Of a DNA stretch of 64,000 nucleotides, positions 58,690 through 64,000 are shown one piece after another. A program made the translations under genes and the position numbers. The stretch is from Planctomycetota bacterium. Its GTDB lineage: Bacteria; Planctomycetota; UBA1135; GCA-002686595. Location of the stretch: positions 212,400-276,399 of the forward strand of contig JADYYP010000047.1 of NCBI GenBank assembly GCA_020853575.1. Reading direction: 5' to 3'. The first letter of the stretch is position 1; each line of letters starts with the position of its first letter. The notes beneath the pieces were generated by a model. That model did no database searches and had not been told where the DNA came from. It saw nothing but the letters and a program-made list of their open reading frames with translations.

Positions 58690-60180
58690 ATGCTGATCGC
58701 GTTGCTGTCGTTCGCCTTCCCGGGTCCAGTCGCCACTCCGGCGCGGGCGCCGGTCTTCGTCGCGCGGCCGAGCCAAGACGCGGATCTCGAGGCCAAGATC
58801 CGTGCGGCGGGCGGCGACGTCGCCAAGCTGCTCGCGCTCGCGAAGTCGTGCACCAAGGACGCGGACGCGCGCAAGGTGTACCGCGCCGTGATCGCCATCG
58901 ACGCGTCGCATGCGGAGGCACGCAAGGCGCTCGGCCACCAGTTCTACGACGGCAAGTGGTTCGAGAGCCTGACGGAGCTCACCAAGTACAAGCGCGACGA
59001 GACCGCGCGCATGAAGGAAAAAGGCCTGGCGCGCTTCAAGGACCAGTGGGTCCCGGAAGGTGACCTGCCGTTCCACAACATGGGTTGGGTCAAGGACGCG
59101 AGCGGCAAGTGGACGAGCCCGCACGAGCTGGCCCGCGTCAAGGAACAGGCCGAGCGCGCGGCGGCCGGCTTCCAGTTCCGCGCCGACGACAACAGCTGGG
59201 TCGCGCCGGACGACATGCAGCACTGGACCGAGCTGCGCTGGAAGTGCGGCGACCAGTGGCTCGAGCTGCCCCAGGCCAACGAGTACCACTCGAAGCTCGA
59301 AACCGCGTGGGAGCTCGCGAGCGAGCACTTCCTCGTGATCACGACCTGCGAGTGGGACGCGGGCAACGCGGCGCGCTGGTTCGCGGAGAAAAGCTATCCC
59401 GAGCTGGTTCGCATCTTCGGTGTCGAGCCCGCGCGCCGGTCGGAGTTCGTGGTGCTCGCGAGCCTCGAGCAATACAACGCCGCCGCCGGTGGCACGCGCC
59501 CGCTGCTCCCCGACGCAGAGGGCTATTCCTCGCTGCACGGCGCCTACTTCGCCGACCTGGCCTTCGATTTCTCGGTGCCGCCGGCGCAGTTCTTCGGCTG
59601 CGGCGTCAGCTTCTGGAGCCGCAAGGACGAGAAGCTGCGCGGCTGGGGCCCGTACTGGTTGCGCTGGGCCGCCGCGCAGAGTTTCGTCGAGGGCCTCGAT
59701 CCGTCCTACACCTTCCTCGGCGAGGTCAACCAGGTCGGCACGATCGGAGCGTCGACCGCGGCTTTCTGGGCCGAAAAGCGCATCCCGCGCTGGCTGCGCT
59801 ACGGCGCCGCGAGCTACGTCGAACGCTTCATGAAGGACCCCGAGGCAGCCGAGGGCGCGAGCCCCTGGAGCCTGCGCGACTTCGCCTTCGGACAGATCCA
59901 GCGCTCGGGCGGCCTGCGCAAGCTCGACGAGGTGTTCGCCTTCGGGCTCGACATCGCCAAGCTCGAGAGTTCCTCGCGCCTGTACCACGAGGCCGGCCTG
60001 GTGGTCGCGTTCCTGCTCGACGGCGCCCCGACGGACACCAAGCTCGCCGCCGCTCACGGCGCTTTCCGTGCCGCGCTCAAGGCCGGTGACTCCACCGCCA
60101 TCAAGGCCTCGGTCGCGACGCTGCAGAAAGAGCTGGCTTCCCGCGACTCCGCGATCCGCAAGTTCGCGGGCTTGCAGTGA
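58690..60180 (+). CDS. Exported protein of unknown function
   Basis: 496 residues. The N-terminus MLIALLSFAFPGPVATPARA resembles a signal peptide. Residues about 35-130 are helical (YRAVIAIDASHAEARKALGHQFYDGKWFESLTELTKYK), with a DPK/TPR-like opening, then a tryptophan-rich region (FHNMGWVKDASGKWTSPHEL, DDNSWVAPDDMQHW) resembling linker repeats in planctomycete peptidase-like proteins. The rest is mixed, with LRYGAASYVERFMKDP and LYHEAGLVVAFLLDGAPTD, positioned like the ligand helices of gluzincins but with no HExxH. No family is firmly recognised. Confidence 0.6.
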   Translation: MLIALLSFAFPGPVATPARAPVFVARPSQDADLEAKIRAAGGDVAKLLALAKSCTKDADARKVYRAVIAIDASHAEARKALGHQFYDGKWFESLTELTKYKRDETARMKEKGLARFKDQWVPEGDLPFHNMGWVKDASGKWTSPHELARVKEQAERAAAGFQFRADDNSWVAPDDMQHWTELRWKCGDQWLELPQANEYHSKLETAWELASEHFLVITTCEWDAGNAARWFAEKSYPELVRIFGVEPARRSEFVVLASLEQYNAAAGGTRPLLPDAEGYSSLHGAYFADLAFDFSVPPAQFFGCGVSFWSRKDEKLRGWGPYWLRWAAAQSFVEGLDPSYTFLGEVNQVGTIGASTAAFWAEKRIPRWLRYGAASYVERFMKDPEAAEGASPWSLRDFAFGQIQRSGGLRKLDEVFAFGLDIAKLESSSRLYHEAGLVVAFLLDGAPTDTKLAAAHGAFRAALKAGDSTAIKASVATLQKELASRDSAIRKFAGLQ

Positions 60181-60220
60181 CGGGCCAGCGCTGGAGGTGA
60201 CGCGCGCCAGCCGCGGATGG

Positions 60221-60243
60221 GCCCCCGACTTGGTCCCGGGGGC
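60221..60243. terminator. Candidate hairpin between convergent genes
   Basis: GCCCCCG (60221-60227) and CGGGGGC (60237-60243) pair around a 9-base loop, between the converging ends of the genes at 58690 and 60305. No T-run follows on either side. CCAGCGCTGG palindromes lie at 60185-60194 and 60282-60291. Possible bidirectional stop. Confidence 0.4.
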
Positions 60244-60304
60244 GCACCTTCCGCCGACTGCAAGCGAGCGTGGACGGGCGGCCAGCGCTGGCGTCCGACG
60301 GCGC

Positions 60305-61591
60305 TCAATTCTCGATGGTGAAGCGCAGGCCCTGCGAGAGCGCGAGGGTGTTCGGATCGGCGAAGGCCGGATCGCGCACCAGGATCTGTGAGTACACCGC
60401 CGTCCCAGCGCTCAGCCCGTGGGCGCCCATGAACGCGTGTGAGATCGCGAACGACAGCGAGCCGCTGCAGTCGAGTGCTGGAGACGGATTGCCGCCGCTG
60501 CTCTCGATCGGACCACGGCGGAGCGGCGCGGAGATGCACAGCGTCCCGCCCGCGAAGGGAGCACTCGCGGCCGAGAGCCCCCACAACATGATCGCGTTGC
60601 GTTGATTGGTCACGTTGTTGCCCAGCACGACGAAATCGTCGAGGCCGCCGAGCGAGGGAGTGCCGCTGAAACCGATCGCCGGCGTGCAACCGTTCGAGCT
60701 CGGCTTCGCCTGGCAGTACACCGTCGGCACGTTGAAGCCCGTGACCACCAGAACGCGATTGACACCGCCGAACGTGGAGAACACGAAGTCACCGGTCAAC
60801 GGATCGACGAGCGCGCCCTCCGCGCCACTCAGCCCGGTGATGAAGTCGCGCTGCGTCGCAGCCAGCGGATTGCCATTCGCGTCGATCGCGTAGGCGGACA
60901 CGCGGCCCGCCGAGAACTCCGGCACGAGCACGCTGTCGACGTTGAAACCGGGATTGCCCGCGGGGATGTACACGGCGCCCTCCGGTCCGCCGCCGGCGGT
61001 CTGCGCCACGAGCGTCGCTGGCGCCAAGTCGAAAGTCCCGTTCGCGTCGGGCAGCAGGTCGACGTCGAACCACTGCGCCGAGCCCCACGAGATGATCTTC
61101 ATTCGTCCCGCTCCGGCGAAGCCGCTCGGCACGAACACCAGCCCACCTGGCGAAGTCGCGATCCCGATCGACGCCAAGTCCACGATCTTGTCCGGAGTGA
61201 CGCTGCCCGGCCGAATCTGGCCAAACGTGTTCACCGGATAGCTGACGTAGCACAGCACACCACCGGGACCGTAGCTGAGGCCCCCATCGATGTACGGCGC
61301 GGTCGAGTGCAGGCTCGTCGAGCCGCCAAAAGAGGCGATGTGTCCGCTCGCGTCGCGCTGCACGGGAACGCGGTAGATCGCTCCGCCGAAGCTGTCCGCC
61401 GATCCAGCCAGCAAAAGCGTGTTGGAATCGCCGGCGAGGAATGTCACGCCTCCGAAGGGCACCGGCACGTTCGCCGGCGCGCCGAGGTCGCGGATCGCGT
61501 ACGAGCCCGTGAATCCCGGGCCGAAGGTCTGAGCGGCGGCGAGGGGTGCGAGCATGAGCAGGCACGACAACTTGAGAGCGCTGTGTTGCAC
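60305..61591 (-). CDS. Secreted beta-rich protein with C-terminal four-cysteine domain
   Basis: 428 residues from the GTG at 61591, which gives a signal peptide (LKLSCLLMLAPLAAAQTF). The front (about 20-280) is propeller-like: FGGVTFLAGDSNTLLLAGSA, GGLSYGPGGVLCYVSY, GPEGAVYIPAGNPGF, RVSAYAIDANGNPL. This resembles SMP-30/NHL-like sensors without known enzyme residues. The shared domain (about 285-428) shows YCQAKPSSNGC, GGTLCISAPLRR, SSGG, DCSG and VRDP. It is divergent from the kinase at 62020. Confidence 0.8.
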   Translation of the reverse strand: MQHSALKLSCLLMLAPLAAAQTFGPGFTGSYAIRDLGAPANVPVPFGGVTFLAGDSNTLLLAGSADSFGGAIYRVPVQRDASGHIASFGGSTSLHSTAPYIDGGLSYGPGGVLCYVSYPVNTFGQIRPGSVTPDKIVDLASIGIATSPGGLVFVPSGFAGAGRMKIISWGSAQWFDVDLLPDANGTFDLAPATLVAQTAGGGPEGAVYIPAGNPGFNVDSVLVPEFSAGRVSAYAIDANGNPLAATQRDFITGLSGAEGALVDPLTGDFVFSTFGGVNRVLVVTGFNVPTVYCQAKPSSNGCTPAIGFSGTPSLGGLDDFVVLGNNVTNQRNAIMLWGLSAASAPFAGGTLCISAPLRRGPIESSGGNPSPALDCSGSLSFAISHAFMGAHGLSAGTAVYSQILVRDPAFADPNTLALSQGLRFTIEN

Positions 61592-62019
61592 GGAGCTGGC
61601 CTTTCGATGGATGGAACGGTTCGAGCTCGAAAATGCCGGCGCGCCCGGAACGCAACGCTCGCGGCGCGAAATCGCCATTCCGCGAACGCCCACCGCGGGC
61701 CGCATGCGCACAACCGGCCACCCGGGCAGGTCCGGGTCGCAGCGCGGTGGCCAGGGGCACGTCGGTCGACTGCACTGCCAGGTGGCCGCGCCGTCTAGTC
61801 GCACACGCCACGGGGCGAATACACGGCTCTTCGCGGACGATCGGGGCACTGGCCGCCTACGCCTCGGCCATCCTCGCTCCGACCTCGGTCTCGATCGCGT
61901 CGCCGCATCCGAGGTCGGACGGCGACCAGCTCCTTGCTCGATCCCCACGACTCGACCGGCGAATGCGGTGCGGAGGAGCAGCGCGAGCGGCAGAGCCCGC
62001 AGCTACCATCTCCAACTCC
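61592..62019. promoter_or_regulatory. Divergent intergenic region
   Basis: 428 bp between the divergent secreted-protein gene and the last kinase. It should contain both promoters. I see no confident elements and no supported gene; open frames here are upstream extensions of the neighbours. Confidence 0.4.
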
Positions 62020-63918
62020 ATGACCGAATCGAGCTCGCCTTTCGATGCACGCGTCGAGCAGCTCTACCTCGAGTTCCTCACGCGGCTCGACCGTGGTGAA
62101 GCGCCGGACTTCGAGGCACTGTGCGAGTTGAACCCCGAGTGTGCGACGTCGTTGCGCCAGCTCCGCGCAGCCCACGAAATCGCCAGCCGCGCGCAGCCGT
62201 CCGCGGCCCTGCTGACCGAACGAATCCGAGCGAGCCACGGCCCAGGCGTCGATCCCGAATTGTCGCTTGGCGGAGTTCCGAAAGCGGATGCGGATCCGCC
62301 GAGCGCGCTCTTCGAGCGGCTGCGATCCCGCAATCCCAAGGGCACGCGCTATCGATTGCTCGGTGAGGTCGGGCGCGGTGGCATGGGCGTGGTGCTCAGG
62401 ATCTGGGACGAAGATCTGCGCCGCACACTTGCGATGAAGGTCGTCCTCGGCCGCGACGAGTCCGCGACCGGCGATACGCCTCACGTCGATCCGAAGACGA
62501 TCGGGCGATTCCTCGAGGAGGCCCAGGTCACGGGCCAGCTCGATCACCCCGGCATCGTGCCGGTGCACGAGCTCGGCCTCGACACAGCCGGACGCGTCTA
62601 CTTCACGATGCGCCTGGTGAAAGGTGAGGACCTGCGCAAGATCTACGAGCACGTCGAAAGCGGCTTCGAAGACTGGAATCGAACGCGCGCGCTCGGTGTG
62701 TTGCTCAAGGTGTGCGACGCCATGAGCTACGCGCACGACAAGAAGGTCGTACACCGCGATCTGAAGCCGGCCAATGTGATGGTCGGCAAGTATGGCGAGG
62801 TGTACGTGATGGACTGGGGCTTGGCGCGAGTGATGGGCCAGGCCGATCGCCACGACGTGCGTTTGCAACCCGCGGCGCAAGGCAGCACGTCGGTGCGCAC
62901 CGAGCGCCGCGAAACCCGCGGAGAGACGCCGGACTCGCCGCTCGTGACGATGGACGGCGACGTCGTCGGCACGCCGAGCTACATGCCGCCGGAGCAAGCC
63001 AGGGGCGAGCTCGACCTCCTCGGCCCCCACTCCGACGTCTACGCCGTGGGCGCGATGCTATATCAGCTGATCGGCGGCGAGATGCCGTACGTGCCGAAGA
63101 ACGCGAAAGTGTCGCCGTACACGGTCTTGATGGCGGTCTTGAACGGCCCGCCGAGAGCGCTGAGCGAGCTCGCGCCGCGCGCTCCCCTCGAGCTGCTCGC
63201 GATCTGCGAGAGGGCGATGCAGCGCGAGATCACGGAGCGCTACCGCGACACGCGCGAGCTCGGCGACGACTTGCGCGCCTACCTCGAGCGCCGCGTCGTC
63301 AAGGCCTACGAGACCGGCACCTGGGCCGAAACGAAGAAGTGGATGCAGCGCAATCGCGCCGTTTCGTTCGCCTGCGCGTCGCTGTTGATCGCGATGACCG
63401 GTGCGCTCTACGCCAACCAATTGCGTATCGAACAATCGAAGCTGCGTGCCACTGAGTCCGAGCGCGCCCGCCTCGCACTGGCCGAGGTCAACCTGACGCT
63501 CGAACGCAAGAACGCCGAGCTGCGTGCTGAGCGGCTCGACGACATGCTGCGCGGGATGATCCAAGATCTCGCGCGATTGCGCGCGCAGAGCCGCACGCTC
63601 GACGGTCTCGAGCACCTCGGCAAACCTGCCTACTTATGGTGGATCGAGGAGACCGAGGGGCTGCTCGGCGGCCGCGAGGAAGATTCCGCGCATAGAGTGG
63701 CGTGGCGCCCGGGCTTGAAGGACGTGCGAGCGGAGCTTGCGCGCCTGCGCGCGTTGCCGGCGCTGCTCGCCTATACCGAGGAGGACGCCGAGCGCGATTT
63801 CCAGTCGCATCCGGACCAGTACCTGCTCCGCAGAGTGGAGCAGCGGGAAGACAGCGACGAGCGCGAAGTCCAGCTAAGAGCACGTCCTAAAACCCATACG
63901 TCTGTTGAAACGCGATGA
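62020..63918 (+). pseudogene. Transmembrane Ser/Thr kinase truncated by an insertion sequence
   Basis: 632 codons to the stop. The N-terminal module (FDARVEQLYLEFLTRLDRGE) and kinase domain (about 110-420: GRGGMGVVLR, LAMKVVL, VHRDLKPANVMVG, DWGLAR, GTPSYMPPEQ) are intact and closely match the kinase at 48825. The transmembrane helix is at about 448-465. The shared MIQDLARLRAQSRTL block is present, but homology stops near residue 617; the final residues (LRARPKTHTSVETR) and the stop come from the insertion sequence. The FGE-sulfatase domain expected by comparison is lost or lies beyond the element. The kinase part could still be made as an unregulated membrane kinase. Confidence 0.85.
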
Positions 63919-64000
63919 GGCCGCAGGCGAGTTGGACCATCGCCAAGTAGTTGGCTGCGTTGCGCTCCCAGCGGATGAGAAGCCCGCGAAGTCTGTTGTG
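63873..64000 (-). mobile_element. IS5-family insertion sequence, one end
   Basis: The end sequence GAGCACGTCCTAAAACCC, which could be the terminal inverted repeat, begins near 63878, and the transposase stop lies only about ten bases inside it, a compact layout typical of IS5-family elements. The exact boundary and target duplication cannot be set because the other end is outside the window. Confidence 0.75.
63887..64000 (-). CDS. IS5-family transposase, C-terminal 37 residues
   Basis: The reverse strand encodes RLRGLLIRWERNAANYLAM and then VQLACGLIAF, ending at TAG (63889-63887). This is the characteristic C-terminal end of DDE transposases of the IS5 family (RxLLxRWERxxxNYLAxxxLAC). The catalytic part lies beyond the window. 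Its presence and orientation show insertion into the kinase gene. Confidence 0.85.
   Translation of the reverse strand, partial: HNRLRGLLIRWERNAANYLAMVQLACGLIAFQQTYGF

Overview
This is very GC-rich chromosomal DNA that fits a member of the Planctomycetota. The strongest evidence is the paired DUF1501 and DUF1549/DUF1553 (PSCyt1/PSD1) genes, which are a hallmark of that phylum. Supporting signs are many secreted proteins with FG-GAP, TolB, dockerin-like and P/Homo B domains, and Ser/Thr kinases with a DWG in place of DFG and C-terminal FGE-sulfatase or TPR parts. The secretome style resembles deep planctomycete lineages known from few genomes. No rRNA, tRNA or CRISPR was seen.

Layout. 0-1 kb: the 5' end of argG behind argR (minus strand), with a candidate promoter and ARG box. 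1-11 kb: a secreted P-domain protein with a clear terminator, relics of a DUF1501 gene and a metallophosphatase gene, an anchored coiled-coil protein, the DUF1501/PSCyt1-PSD1 pair, and a second secreted protein. 11-13.4 kb (plus): frataxin cyaY overlapping a LysR regulator, then a GT4 glycosyltransferase. 13.4-24.9 kb (minus): a long run with a SecD-P1-like anchored protein, a 1302-residue AsmA-like protein, YqgE, a zinc-ribbon microprotein, RlmD, TrmL, a GT-C-like membrane enzyme and its partner, and an anchored orphan. 25-31 kb: a VOC protein divergent from a complete imuA-imuB-dnaE2 mutagenesis cassette. 31-38.7 kb (minus): two secreted beta-propeller proteins, an MsbA-type ABC exporter and a secreted parvulin-like protein. 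38.9-44.2 kb (plus): a translationally coupled envelope operon and a B12-binding radical SAM enzyme. 44.2-64 kb: a broken DUF433 antitoxin, then four large transmembrane Ser/Thr kinases interleaved with three secreted proteins. The last kinase is cut by an IS5-family element that runs off the window.

Two themes connect the region. First, seven secreted proteins with unrelated front ends all finish in the same roughly 140-residue domain, with invariant C-x8-C and C-x19-22-C pairs. It is not a domain I can name and is a good candidate for a shared sorting, anchoring or assembly module. Second, the kinases are single-pass receptor-like proteins. Two end in FGE-sulfatase (C-type-lectin-fold) domains whose last ~40 residues differ sharply between paralogues, while a 73-bp segment just after the stop codon is identical and a 288-bp juxtamembrane block is about 97% identical. 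This suggests recent gene conversion and possible diversification of the ligand face. A link between the kinases and the four-cysteine secretome is inferred only from their interleaved positions.
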